A stretch of 64,000 nt of DNA, taken from NCBI GenBank assembly GCA_029582265.1, contig CM055837.1, positions 14,526,777 to 14,590,776 on the forward strand, given 5' to 3'. Under the pieces are notes generated by a model. It searched no databases and had not been told where the DNA came from. It was given only the letters and a program-made list of their open reading frames with translations. How positions within the stretch are numbered: the first letter of the stretch is position 1; the number at the start of each line of letters is the position of its first letter. The DNA is from Zoroaster sp. YZ-2022. Lineage: Eukaryota; Echinodermata; Asteroidea; Forcipulatida; Zoroasteridae. Of the stretch, positions 46,370 through 58,700 are shown one piece after another. The translations under genes and the position numbers were made by a program.

Positions 46370-47520
46370 CCATGATGCGATCATAGTCTGTAGAAGATAT
46401 TTGTACTGGTGTCCTCCATGCCCTTGCATCTCTGGAGCGCTAATTGTACAGATTATGTCCTGAATTGGGACATAACACTCATTGCGATGATCTGATGGCC
46501 AAGAAAGAGTTCCAGTGCATTTTGATTTGTTCATAAACTTTACATGAACATCATTGTTCTCGTCAGATCTTTCATCTATTGTTCCGACATACCATTCCTG
46601 ATCATACATGCAAGCTATATATTTGCCGGGTTGGTACTCATCAGGTAAAGATGAAGGAACTGTCTGATGCAGATCAGTGTCTGATGCGGATGCTTGATCA
46701 TGGTCGCTTAAAGTAACTGTGCTGTATCTGCTGACAGCCTTCGCATCTCTAACTTACATTCAGATATAGGCACAAAACTGTGGTGTGATCTTGTACCAGA
46801 GATGGTCTTAGATGAAGCATACCTTGCATCTAAAGCATATTTCACTGTGTTACTTTGGACCTGCTCATCTGTTACTGAGAAAAACTTGATCCCTTTAATA
46901 CTTTTGCAAGCCCATTTATACATCTGGTCGGCTGTCAAGATTTGGTTTGTTTCTGTTGCCTGCAAGCTTGCCCTTGCTACCAGTCGCTTTGTTGTGCCGC
47001 CTATCCCATCACACAGGCTCTTCCCATGGCTCGTAGCAAAGAAGTGCCATTCTGCACATAACCCGTGGTCTTTCTCATGGTGACACAAATTTGTCATATT
47101 CTTAAAGTTTTTGTACTGGCTTGCTGCCCCATCACTGAAATAAATGATTTTCTGTATTTTAGGCAAGACGTCTTTCAAATATGAAATCATTTTGGTAATG
47201 AAGGCATGGACAGCTGATGTTCCATGTTTTAGGCAATCTGATATGACACAAGTACTAAGGCACTTCAATTCACCATTGTCCTTATAATAAACTGCGAAAG
47301 GGTGGAGGGTTGCCTGGCTGTTGTCCCAGTAGAATCCTTGTATTGAATCTTGTATTAAAAAACTATAATTATCTGCAAAGTCTAACAGTACAATTGCAGC
47401 ATCATCAGAAAGATCCTCCTTGAGTTTTCGCAGGTACACGGATTGAGATTTTGTGACAAAATGATGTTGGCGTAGAACATCAAATGCATCAGCTATCTTC
47501 TCAATGGTATGTCGGAACAA
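46370..47520 (-). pseudogene. DDE-type transposase-like ORF, N-terminus lost
   Basis: The frame 47520-46708 (270 codons) reads LLDFADNYSFLIQD, QGFYWDNSQATLHPF, YFSDGAASQYKN and AEWHFFATSHGKS-CDGIGGT. The ordered Asp-rich motifs and spacing suggest an RNase H-like catalytic core. Related proteins occur in many copies in invertebrate genomes, from memory. The first four residues come from the inverted arm, not the original gene. After a frameshift near 46725 the C-terminal region continues (YDQEWYVGTIDERSDENN, SWPSDHRNECYVP) into the left arm. Chromo/Tudor-like binding by that tail is possible but unproven. Confidence 0.7.
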
Positions 47521-47780
47521 TAGATGAAAGATCTGACGAGAACAATTATGTTCATGTAAAGTTTATGAACAAATCAAAATGCACTGGAACTCTTTCTTGG
47601 CCATCAGATCATCGCAATGAGTGTTATGTCCCAATTCAGGGCATAATCTGTACAATTAACGCTCCAGAGATGGGCATGGAGGACGCCAGTACAAATTATC
47701 TTCTACCGACTATGATCGCATCATGGCATTGCTTCCTAATTTCAAATAGAATGGAATTGAACTACATGTACATGTATTGA
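47503..47780 (+). pseudogene. Inverted copy of the transposase C-terminus
   Basis: Plus-strand WYVGTIDERSDENN and HRNECYVPIQ repeat the C-terminal sequence encoded on minus at 46609-46500. This is direct evidence for the fold-back rearrangement. Confidence 0.9.
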
Positions 47781-48950
47781 GGACAAAGTATTGCACAGTA
47801 AATGATACAGTACAATATAAAAGACCTTCAGGAATTAATATTTTCTTGATTTCAGGTTGGCAAGTTATCCAGTGCCGATAATGTATTAAATTAATACATG
47901 ACAATTATGACATTTTTGTGTAGATTATCTTCAAATAATACATTTAAACACCTGTAAGATAAAAATTAATCATTATTTTCTAACAATAGTGGTTTAATTG
48001 TCATATTACAACACTTTGGGACCAATAAAGACAATGTAAGACTAATTGCGGTGACACCATATCTTTGTTCATTGCTATCACGACTCACAAAAATGGGCAA
48101 AATACCCTAATTTCAAAATGCTGCCTCACCATGAAGGAGAAGAGTCTCCAAAACAAAATTTGGTACAGATGTAGATTAGACTTGTATTAACAAATGGTGT
48201 AAGTTTCAAGTTGGTGGGTAAGTGTTGCCAAGGTCAAAGGTCACCAAGAATTTCGGTATTTTTTCGATATTTTGTGTCTGGAACCAACTTTGGAGCCTTG
48301 CCAAAAATTTATTAAATGAGTAAGGGCTCTATCCTTGCTTGGGGGTAACCACATGTGTCTGTATAATACATATGCAATATGAAGCTTTTCTGATTATCAA
48401 TCTCGAGTATTAGGGGGGTCTGAAAATGGAAATTAATTTTATCGGCAGAATAAATTAGTGTTTTGAGCAGACTAAAGAGAGAAAGGGGGTTGAGATACAC
48501 TTGTTTTGAGACCTGATTTGAGTTATTTGGGTGACAGTCACCCTAGGTACCAATTTTCAGCTTTGTATCTTATTTTAAAGGCGCTCTAAAGGGCATTTGA
48601 AAACGCAACATATTCAATGACGTGAATCGCACGCACTTGAAGGGGGGTAGCACCCCAACTTTGACGGGCCGTAATTCCGAAACGACTTGGAATTGGAATG
48701 TTTTATTGTGCATGTGTTCATTATAGTATACCCATAGATGAATGTTAGAAATGAATTTCAGCCAAATCTGAGAGGTGACCTGTACCCCCATTGGTTGAAT
48801 TGACACGGAATGACCCCTATCCCAGAATAAAGGATTTTATGCCAAAAGCATCTGCTTGGGGAAGGTTACCCAATTACTAAGTTTAGGTTGTAATAATTAG
48901 CAGATCAAAAATCACTCCATTTTTGTACATGTGGGGCTAGGGCCAGGGAT

Positions 48951-49222
48951 AATATTAATAGGCCTAATAAAGTAATATTAATAATAATAAATGGAGGCAT
49001 TTTTAAAGCGCTCTTACACAAGGTATCACAGCGCTGTACATTATTACCCCTGCTCACCAGGCGCATAAATCATTCCTGAAACCATGTCAGCTCCCTGGGG
49101 AGTATACAGCTCAATTGCTGCCATTTCGGTTGGGATTCGAACCCACATTCTGACGACTCGGCCATCAGAACACAAATCCGATGCACTAAACCTCTCGGCC
49201 ATGGCACTCCATGGAATCTATG
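48951..49222 (-). mobile_element. tRNA-derived SINE with L2-like tail
   Basis: On minus: A box TGGCCGAGAGG, B box GGTTCGAATCC, then TACAGCGCTGTGATACC, AAGAGCGCTTTAAAAATG and an ATT-rich tail. It interrupts the right arm of the fold-back element at the point where the left arm reads CCCTCCGTATCCTTGGCCC without a gap. The GCGCT-plus-(ATT)n end suggests L2 mobilisation. Confidence 0.75.
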
Positions 49223-49257
49223 GAGGGAGTCCAGTGCATTGGCCCTAGAATGTGGCT

Positions 49258-50050
49258 AGGGTACCACAGTTGGGACGGTCCCAACTTAACCAGGCCGCAC
49301 CCCCCCCCCCCTTTTTATTGTTAGGACCATGTCACACCGTGACCATGCCCATCATGCCCATGGTTTCTTTCCTTCATGGTTACACCAATCCAAAGAGGAA
49401 GGAAATGGTTACACACGTCAGCAGCTGGACCTTCCGTCCTTGGCTTTTGGGGCGTAAACAATAACAGTTGACAGTCAATGACAATGTCACTCAATCAGTC
49501 AATGATAATATTGATATTCATTTTTCAAAATTGATTTAGTTCTTACCCAAACTGATCGGTCAATAAGGCGAAAAAACCTGACGTAACATCATGACATGTA
49601 GAACAACGTTTCAATGGTCTGTCCAGCCAGCTGCACACAGTCCAGATAGTTCATGAGCCCGGCCAAAGAACTAGAACTAGACTAACGCGAAAAATACCCA
49701 GTCTAGTCGTAGGCAGCGGATGCAGTAACCTAATGTGTCAAGATACAGTCGACATGACAGTCGAGGACGAAGGGAAGGCATCGAATTGCCGAACTGATGC
49801 ATATGCTACTACTGGGCGCTGTGTGTTCAACGCAACGTTCATTGTATGCATCACATGCATGCAGCGCATCCCCGGCCCCGCATGCCACAAACACACGCCT
49901 TTGAATACGTTTCCATGTTTTTACCACCATTGTAGCGGGCAATACTAGTTCCAGAGGCTGGGCATGAATAAAAAACTATAACGCACCGTATCAAGCGCCC
50001 TCTTTAGTCAAGTTTGATAACTTATTAATTTTGTGAACTGAGAGTTTTGC
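49258..50050. other. No gene recognised
   Basis: A C/T-rich stretch at about 49300-49320, otherwise unique-looking, higher-GC sequence. Overlapping 70-codon frames on both strands at 49730-49948 have no family features. Confidence 0.4.
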
Positions 50051-50547
50051 CCGAGGACGTGTTTTCGCTACCCTAACCAGAAACTTGTTTCTGACGCCAT
50101 ATTCTTGACCAGAAACAAGACGGTATAGCTACGCGAAAACGCGAACGTAACCAGAACATTGTTTTCAGTTTGCGACGTGTTCAATTTTCCTTCCTCCATG
50201 GTTCAATCATCAACGTTTCTCAAAGTATACGGTGCAATTAATTTGTTTTGCAAAATAAAACTTACTCGTGAGTGCAAGATATACTGGAATACGAACAATC
50301 ATTAACAAACAAATAATTAACAAAACTTTCGTTACTTTTTACAATCCGCCATTTTGAAAACAAGCGTAACCGATCCATAGAGTTACATCTAAGATTAACT
50401 ACTCTATGAACCGATCACAAACTTCGGTTCACGTTTGGTCATAACAATGACGTCATCGCATCACAACCGGCCGAACTCGTGAAAACGCTTAATCAATGAC
50501 CAAACCCAAACATGTTTCTGGTTAGAATCACGAAAACGCGCCCCTAG
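50051..50547. mobile_element. Inverted-repeat DNA element with CCAGAAAC words
   Basis: The left end GAGGACGTGTTTTCG...ACCCTAACCAGAAAC matches the complement of the right end GTTTCTGGTTAGAATCACG and AAAACGCGCCCC. Internal words repeat CCAGAAAC and CGAAAACGCG. The target duplication was not resolved. Confidence 0.55.
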
Positions 50548-50689
50548 ACTGGTCCCCTGTCTTTAAGGATAAAGAAAGGCTCCTGCCTGGCGTACCAATC
50601 AACTTAAGGGATTCCATTGGAATGATTTACCTCTGTACATTCATGAATCTGCAGATCTGACATCACGCTTCGAGGCTCGCGTGCTTGTA

Positions 50690-50835
50690 CCAACCACCCA
50701 GCCGGCACACGACGTCGATATGACGTCGAAAACAGGTTGATATGACGTTGTGACGTTGATCAACATAAACACGACGTTGATTCAACGTCGTTTTTGTGAC
50801 GTTGCTTTTATGTCGAAAACAGACGTTGATTCAAC
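50690..50835. repeat. Cluster of ACGTTGATTCAACGT-like words
   Basis: GACGTCGATATGACGTCGAA, GACGTTGATTCAACGTCG and GACGTTGATTCAACGTTG occur within 140 bp, many of them palindromic. It is probably one end of a DNA element. The other end was not found. Confidence 0.6.
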
Positions 50836-51817
50836 GTTGATTTTCTGACAAATAAGCCCAAATTAATTTTATTTCTTTTTCTTTAATTAACTTTTTGTCC
50901 AAAATATTCCTTGATTTAGCATCGTTTTTGTGACAAATTAATTATCACGGTACTGTCGATCATGATAATTCGTTCTTTCAATATTTTTTTGTGTCAAAAT
51001 AAGACGTACTTGCCGCTATAATATTTTTTCGTATGATTTATAACGTCATTAACACGATCCACGATCGAGCTGACCGTGCGTACGGGACTTTCACTAGGAA
51101 GTTCGCCCTCTGTTGGTGAAAAATGGAAATGATGCATGCGCGCGCAGCGCGCTTCTCGTTTGGCACTCGACAAGTCGGATCACTGAAACCAACGTACCGG
51201 GGCAAGCTCTCTTCATTCATTTGTTATTATTCCACTTCATTAAGTAACAGTTACAGAAAACAACTAACCAGGTAATTTCCATAAATAATGTAGATATAAT
51301 TTAGGCATGCATGGTCTGATGGTAGGTTAGAATGTATTTGAAGATGGCATGAATGACCGAGCGCTTACGCTTACTGCAGATTTCGCACAATGATGGAAAG
51401 CACACTGCATCATGTACATTGTACATGTGTACATTGACTTGTACTGTCGAAGACTGGAAACCAGACCGCTTTCGAGTCAGATTTTTTTTTAAATAGGTTT
51501 TAAATAGGTTTTATTTTGTAGGGCCAATATATTCCATTTCCCTGAACATGTTAAGCAAACACTCACCCAGCATGATGGAGTAATCATTCATGCAGCAAAT
51601 AATCCCCTCAAAATGAGAATACGATAAAGTTGAACCCGAAAAAAGAGGTATTTTTTGTGCAACTCGATCGGAGCATGCACAAATAGGCGATTGTTGTGTA
51701 GTTTAGGACCCTGTTCCTATAAGAGAACGAAAATCCACTTTTTGGTATTTTTGTGCAACTCGAGCATGCACAAATGAGCTGTGTACAAAACAATGCCAGC
51801 AGTTGATTCTTGTTGCC
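50836..51817. other. No gene recognised
   Basis: The sequence just before this stretch (50600-50690) reads HWNDLPLYIHES on plus, reminiscent of a LINE C-terminus but too short to assign. A doubled TTTGTGCAACTCG/GAGCATGCACAAAT motif lies at about 51655-51775. Confidence 0.4.
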
Positions 51818-52022
51818 AGACCAAACACAAAGGGGCCAGACCACAACAATTAACCATTTGAAGCTAACCGCTGGTTTGCGATTTCCCAGTGCACCATTAC
51901 ATCAGCAAACAGCTGTCGTACAGCGATCCCCGAGGCGCACGCGGTGAGCTGGGAAATGGCAAACCATCGTTAGCTTCAAATGGTAAATTGTTGTGGTCTG
52001 GCCCCTAATTCGTGTTTGGTCT
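51818..52022. mobile_element. Fold-back MITE
   Basis: Arms of about 75 bp (AGACCAAACAC, GGGGCCAGACCACAACAATT, ACCATTTGAAGCTAAC) are inverted around a centre of about 50 bp, ending GTGTTTGGTCT at 52022. Confidence 0.85.
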
Positions 52023-52048
52023 ATTTTTTTAAGGCCTAATCAAAACTA

Positions 52049-52907
52049 AACCCCTCAAAAAAAGTTCTGCAATTCAAGTTTGAGGGATGATATCTTTCTT
52101 GTTACTGATGTATGAAAAAAGAAACTGGTGTCATTGAAAAGCTTGATTATTCCTCTTTACAATGATGTGCCATCTGCCGTGATTATGTAATCATGGAATG
52201 TGCAGTACTCCTGAATATAGGGCAAAGTCTGAAGTGAAATGTTGCAAAAAGCATTGTTTTCAACACCAAAGTCTCCATTTCTTGTGAAGATGCAATGTGT
52301 TTTGAATAGTGCCCAGATGACAGTGCATGTCTTGCATGAATGTCAATGGTGCCTTCAATAATGTTTGTGTGAGGTAGAGCTGCAGTTTACTGAGTGGTCG
52401 TTTGTAAGATGTTTAAAGATGCCACGCTTATCGAATCTCCTAAAGGCCCAAGCAATTGGACAACTCCGCTGATCCTTGTTGAAGAGTGGAACGCCATCCC
52501 ACAGCTTCAGGTGACGAGGCTGGTGAACAGCATGAGGAGGAGGTGTCAGGCCGTGGTTGCTGTGTTCGGGTCATCTACCCGCTACTGACTTACTGACATG
52601 TAACCATTTCTCAATAAAAGAGGAGAGAGTGAGAGAAAAAAAATTGTCTGTGTCATCATTGTTTTGTCATTAAAGTTTGGATGAATTAACTATTGAAAAC
52701 AACGAATTTTGCAACATTTCATTTTTGACCTTGCTGCATATTCAGAAGGACTGCGCATTCCATGATTGCATAAGCATCACAAATGACACATCATTGTAAA
52801 GCGGAATAATCAAGCTTTTCAATGACACCAGTTTCCTTTTTCATACATCAGTAACAAGAAAGATATCATCCCTCAAACTTGAATTGCAGAACTTTTTTTG
52901 AGGGGTT
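52049..52907. mobile_element. Tc1/mariner-type element with about 155-bp inverted ends
   Basis: TA flanks (52047-52048 and 52908-52909). The ends AACCCCTCAAAAAAAGTTCT and the matching right end continue as an inverted repeat to about 52200/52755. It carries a transposase remnant. The total of 859 bp is too short to be autonomous. Confidence 0.85.
52394..52588 (+). pseudogene. Tc1/mariner transposase C-terminal remnant
   Basis: A 64-codon frame with EEWNAIPQ, then RLVNSMRRRCQAVVAVFGSS and a TRY stop. This is the usual end of Tc1-like DDE transposases (W..IP...LV.SM.RRC.AV). The catalytic part is absent. Confidence 0.8.
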
Positions 52908-52909
52908 TA

Positions 52910-53540
52910 GTACTTCAACTATTCAGTGACCTCATACATGTAGGTCATTGCAGGGCATGTTTGAAGTGAAATAAAAAATGTCATAATTCTTTTAATTTCA
53001 ACCTAATTTCAACCAAATTTAGCACGATGTATCAAGCATATCTGCAAGGTGTGTGTGGAAGATGTAACAATCTAAAACATTTGTTCAATTTATTGTAGGC
53101 CTAATCATTTTGTTGGTGGAAATCTTACCAATGTTGCAGTTCACTTTGGCTCCAGCTAGCTAACACATAGCTGTGTATAAATTCGGCACGTGACTCGAAA
53201 GTGGCCTGATTTCCAGGCTTTCAATGTGTGAAAACAATTGTGACTTTGACCTGGAAACTGATTGGCTCCAGCACCCATTAGACCAATCGTAGCGCTCACT
53301 TGGTCTAATATCATATCGAATTGGCTACAGCTAGTACATGTACACGACATTTATAACCACCACCTCACTTAGACTCATTTTCTTTCTGTACAGTTTTTGA
53401 TCAACATGTACATGTATTGTCGGTTCCCTGACGTGTGCCTTGGAGGGGGATTATGCCCTTGCTTTGGACAACCAACATACATACTGTACATTGCTGATAG
53501 ACCATTTAACTAGATACCATGACTAAGCCTGTGATGTGCA
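52910..53540. other. No gene recognised
   Basis: Holds any promoter of the tnp2-like ORF. No CACT-type end of a CMC element was identified here. Confidence 0.4.
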
Positions 53541-55490
53541 ATGGCTTATTTGAAGCAATGGAGACATTTAAACAAACGTGTTCATGATTTAGCTGCAGAC
53601 AGCAGTAGTGATGATGCAGATTATGAAGGACACCAGCGTGGGCCAAATGATATTAATGCCGAGAGACCAATTGAGAATGTGCCAGGCTTAGAGAGAGAGA
53701 TTTTTTTCTGATGAGGAAGTCTCTGACTCTGAAAATAATTCGGATAATGGTTTTTCTGAAGTTGTTTCCTCATCTGAATCTGACTCTGAACCTGATGAAC
53801 ACAATATTGATGTAGATGCAGAAGACAATATTAATCTTGGCAAAGATATCGCTGCTTGGGCAACATCAAACTCATGTACGAGAAGTGGGTTAACTGAACT
53901 GTTGAGTGTACTCCGGCGACATGGGCACGTTGATTTACCAAAGGATGCCCGCACACTCCTGCAGACCCCTCGGATTATTTTGACTGTAGAAAAATGTGGA
54001 GGACAATATAGCTACTTTGGATTAGAAGCTGGTATTTTACGAATCTTGGCACGGAATGACTACCACCCATCAGACAATGCTATCAAATTACATGTTAATA
54101 TTGATGGTGTTCCACTCTTCAAGTTCACCAGTGATCAATTTTGGCCTATTTTGTGTAGCTTTAGTCCCTTTGAACCTTTTATTGTAGCCATTTTTTATGG
54201 TACCCAAAAACCAAAGCCTGTTCAGGATTATGTGGAAGAGTTTCTACAGGAAGTAAATGGATTAAAAGATAATGGTGTGATTCATTTTGGTACTACTTAC
54301 CAAGTATCTGTTCAAACCTTTATTTGTGATGCTCCCGCACGTGCTTTCTTAAAATGTGTGAAATCTCATACTGGATACTTTGCCTGTGAAAGATGCACTG
54401 CAAAAGGTGAATGGAATGGTCGAGTTGTTTACAATTCAGAAGAGACATTCCCTAGACGCACCAATGAGGAATTTGATAATGCTTTTATGACAATCATCAA
54501 CTTGGAAGGTCTCCACTTATTGATGCTGGCTTTTCTTGCATTGAACAATTTTCATTGGATTACATGCATTTAGTCTGTTTGGGTGTTGTGAAGCGTATTC
54601 TACACTTTTTGAAAAAGGGACCGAATGACTGCCGTCTTTCCAAGACGCCATATAACCCAGATTTCTGAAAATCTTGTTGTATTTAATGGATTAATGCCCA
54701 GTGAGTTTGCACGCCAACCAAGACCACTATCTGAATTGGAAAGGTGGAAGGCCACAGAATTTCGTCAGTTTTACTGTACACTGGTCCTGTTGTTTCACGT
54801 AATGTCGTCCACAAAGATGTGTATGAACATTTCTTAGTGTTAACAGTGGCTGTCTCAATTTTCTTGGATTCAGATATTGAGAGGAGGAATAAGTACTTGG
54901 ACTATGCAAAGCAGTTGATGAAATATTTTGTAGCGAAGTGCAAGGAAGTTTATGGATTCTGCTTCACGGTTTACAACGTGCATAACCTTTTGCATCTGCA
55001 CGAGGATGTTACATTTTTTAATTCTTCCCTCAATGAGATATCTGCATTCCGCTTTGAAAATTACTTGCAAGTCTTAAAAAAACTTGTAAGAAATTCAAAG
55101 AATCCCATAACTCAAGTAGCAAAGCGGCTGACGGAGCTAGAAAAATCAGCAATCAAGAAGGTTACCAAAGACACTAATTTCTTTTCATCGACAAGGAGGA
55201 AGGACAGATATTTTCTTTGTAACAATGAAGACTTTGCTATACTGCGAGAGAAAAGATGTGATGGTCAGTGGCTTTGTGATTGTATAAGTCAACGCCATAT
55301 GTCAAATTTTTTTTACAGTCCTTGTGCATCGAAGTTGTTAAATATCGGATTCATTTCAGACGTAAAACTGAGAGAGAAAACCAAGTTGAAGTTATTAGAA
55401 CATACAGACTTGCAAAGAAAGGTAGTCTGTCTTCCACATGCTGCTGGCTTTGTTTTTATTCCAATGTTACATGATATTGAGCATCACTAA
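53541..55490 (+). pseudogene. tnp2-like (CMC/EnSpm-type) transposase, frameshifted
   Basis: It begins MAYLKQWRHLNKRVHDLAAD and has an acidic Ser/Asp/Glu-rich N-terminus, then LPKDARTLLQTP, CGGQYSYFG, the DGVPLFK block, FICDAPARAFLKC, GYFACERC (zinc-like Cys pair), DYMHLVCLGVVKR, MPSEFARQPR, YNVHNLLHLHEDV and RFENYLQVLKKL. These are hallmarks of the tnp2/Transposase_21 family. At least four frame changes (near 53700, 54510, 54600-54660 and 54770) break it, so it is a dead copy, or a live one if several are assembly errors. The DUF4806 gene follows within about 70 bp. Confidence 0.75.
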
Positions 55491-55562
55491 TACTAGTCTG
55501 TGTAACTTGATTGGGGCTACGGCTTGTTTACACGTATATGTCTTCAGAATTAGACTGAAGAT

Positions 55563-55749
55563 ATGTGGGTCCGTGCTGTGTGGCTGGAAGGAGACGTGGA
55601 GGAAGAGGGTGTGATCCCAAAAACATGGCTCTCCAAGGACACAGTTTTCTGGCCACCAAGGAACACGACTGTGCGTGCAATGAGAGAACGACGGGAGCCA
55701 GCAGAAGACTGGAAGTCCTTCAAGCTGGTGAAGGTGAAGTTCTCTGCAG
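55563..55749 (+). CDS. DUF4806 gene, exon 1
   Basis: Sixty-two codons plus one base from the ATG, ending at GTAACT. It encodes the conserved W...VIP.TWL...FWPP...EDW block. Confidence 0.75.
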
Positions 55750-58700
55750 GTAACTTGAACAATTTGAAATAAACATTTTCAAATAAACTTACATGTAGTC
55801 TTCATGAACTTAGTACTGTATTACCACTCAGTGCATGGATTTAGGTGATATTTTTCTGACCCTGAAAAAACTGTAATTTGTATCAATAATTTGTAAGTGA
55901 AGACTTCACATTTATTCCACTGTAACCTTGCTACATTCTGGCTCCTGTGTAGTAAACCTATTAATTATTTTGAAATGTCAGGAGATGCCAGCTGTGTATA
56001 TGTATTTGCTTTTCCTACAACTTAAGAAGGTTGATTACCAATGTAGCTATCTTGAAGGGACACGTTCCCTTTGAATTCCGTAAATCTATCCCTTTGGAAT
56101 TGTTATCCTTTAAAACAAAAATTCATCAAATAAAACAACTCTTTTAATTAAAATAACCATGCAAAATGTAAATCTTAACCTCTGACCCCACAAGTCTTTG
56201 TGTTGTGTTACAGTGGTACAAATGTACTACAATCATTCAGCATGTCGCCCGTGCAGAATCTATTAAATTATTTTACATACACGTATAATCAATCATTGGG
56301 CTTGGTTTCATTTTAATTAATTCTGGTATGATTCATCTAATATCAGCTTGTTTAATTAATAGCATTCTAGAAATTGTGGATAATTAAGCATATATTTAGT
56401 GAAATTTACATATATTTCAGCGAGCAAAGCTGAATGTGAAGCACATGACCAGACGACCACAGTGGAGCTGAGTGAGGATGATGACATTCCTTCTGGAAAA
56501 CGAAAGACCAAGAAAAGGGCATATGATGATTATCTTATGGGTAAATGTCCAAATTGATCTGCTTTGTTGCTGTTAATATGCATATAAATGGGCATGCATG
56601 TTGTCAATGTTGGATTCTGTCCACTGAGTTATAATTGGAGTGCTTCTTTCTTTTTGCAGCAATTATTTCTACCATGGTCTTATGAACTAATAAGTACCAC
56701 CACATTTCTTGTTAACTTTAACGGTGTGGTAGCACTGCAGTGACTAAATCTGTTATACTGTGATAAAAGAATTGGTTCTAAGAAGAAAAGTGTTTTTATA
56801 CTAAACGTTTCGGTTATTGTATTCTAAACAAAACGTTGGGTACTCTAACCGCAACATCACGTATAAACCAGCGGTTCTGCTTAGAATAATCTTTTATCAC
56901 AGTATAAGACATATAATCACATGCTGCTATCAAAAACATTTCTATATCTACTCCACCATGCATAGCCTAAAAATATTAACTTGATAACTTTTACTACATG
57001 CAGACAGTGTGGGCTATAATTTTGGATAATAACAGCTGTCTGATAATTTGGCACAACCTTCATTCTAGATTCCCTTCTAGATTCCCCTCAAGGAAGACAG
57101 TCCTATGCACAGCCGTGCCACACTACCCAGGCCTCCATCCAGAATGGGCAAGTCCTCAAGTTCTGGTCAGAAGACACAGTGTCGCCCTTCCAGCGGTGGT
57201 AAACATCATCCATCACATCATCCATCCTCGTCGCGACATCGTTCTCCATCTCCATACCCATCATCCTCTGATGAGAATTCACCACGCCATTCTCCAGTAC
57301 ATTTGCCATCTTCCCACCGTAATCGCTCACCAGCGTATCAGCATCAGCGCTCATCATCACAGTGCCCATCCACATCAAGCCACTTCTCAAAATTGCCTTC
57401 TCAACTTGGAGGCAGGCCATCGTCAACACGAGCATCCTCACCTGAGCAGTCGACCTCCAGCACATCCCATGGCAGTTCATCCTTACGGAGCACAAGGGAT
57501 ACCTCTTTGGCATTCCCCATGACTGAAGGAAGTAAGTTACTTCATGTTAGCACACTTTCTGGGAAGGCTCACAAGTACATGTAGTAATTAGTTTGTCAGG
57601 GGCGTGTGCAGGAATTTTTGCAGGTGGCTGGAGGGGTGGGGGGTGGCCCATGAGGCAGGCAAAGCCCTACACCGCAAGCGTCGCAAGCAACAAGACCCCT
57701 GGCAGGGGTTCACCCCAGATAACCCTCCCCCACCCTCTTTGCACACGTGCCTGTGTACAAGTATGTGGAAGGAGATCAAATACTCTCACATCGTTGTTAG
57801 GAATGATATAGTGCTTGTATTGAATACATGTACATGTATTGTATACCACAATATTGTATTGAAATAACTGATGTTTCTATGAAACGTGCTCCTCCAAAGC
57901 AGGTATTGGGAAAAAATAAGTTGTCTGTGTGATCATATACATTTATAACAAAAATATTGGCCCACTGACATTGCACTTGGCATATTGTTTTTCCAGGGCC
58001 ACTGGTTTGTTTGTCGAATCAACACTGGTTAAACATGAATTACGAGTCTGTAACATGTTCAAATACAGTAATCGCATTGAGAGTGGCTTACAAAACATTT
58101 AGTTTTGTTGTTTAGGGTTATTGCATAAAGTTATTTTCAAACAAACTGCCTATTTGAATGTGTACATTACAAACTGTAAAAACAAGTATTTACATTTAAT
58201 GTTGTGCAGAGTTCCAGAAGAAAGTGCTGCTCCTCTTGACCGAGATCAGGGACACAGTGGCCAGCCTGGGAAAATTGTACGAGCCCCCAGACTCTACCTT
58301 CCACATCACCACAATAAAGACGGTGAAGGAGCTGCAGGCCACTGAGAAAATTCTTGAAGACTCTCAGAAATGCAACCTACTGGTGTGTACTGTATATTGG
58401 TAATGTTTTTTTAGTAAAGGGCCAGTGCAATTACATCCGTACATGTATTCCCTCTTTTAGTTTCAGTTGGTATTAATGGGTTTAATTCTTAATTAGAACA
58501 TGAATTATACAAATCTAATTTATCTTCTTCATACATGACAAATTACATGGTCTCACGTTTAACATACATGTAGACACATAAATTGGAGTCTCCATTATGT
58601 GTAGTCGTGTCACACATGTATATGTGGGATGCCATTACCAAAGTTTGAAATGAATTATATTCATCAATTAAATAGGCATGAATTCAGTCATTTTTTAATG

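Larger units (their letters stand above)
45030..49257. mobile_element. Fold-back DDE element with about 1.5-kb inverted arms
   Basis: The left arm, about 45030-46596, is the reverse complement of the right arm, about 47503-49257, apart from small changes and a SINE in the right arm. The outer ends share CATTCTA-GGCCAAT and CACTGGACTCCCTCC. The inner boundary is sharp at AATGGTATGTCGG. The arms include the 3' end of the element's own gene, so the 5' part of that gene has been replaced by an inverted copy of its tail. The superfamily is not assigned. Confidence 0.85.

Noticed and set aside
57103..57513. 136-codon minus frame and 174-codon plus frame over DUF4806 exon 3
   Set aside because: Shadows of the Ser/Pro/His-rich exon. 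Only the 57105 frame joins exon 4 in phase.
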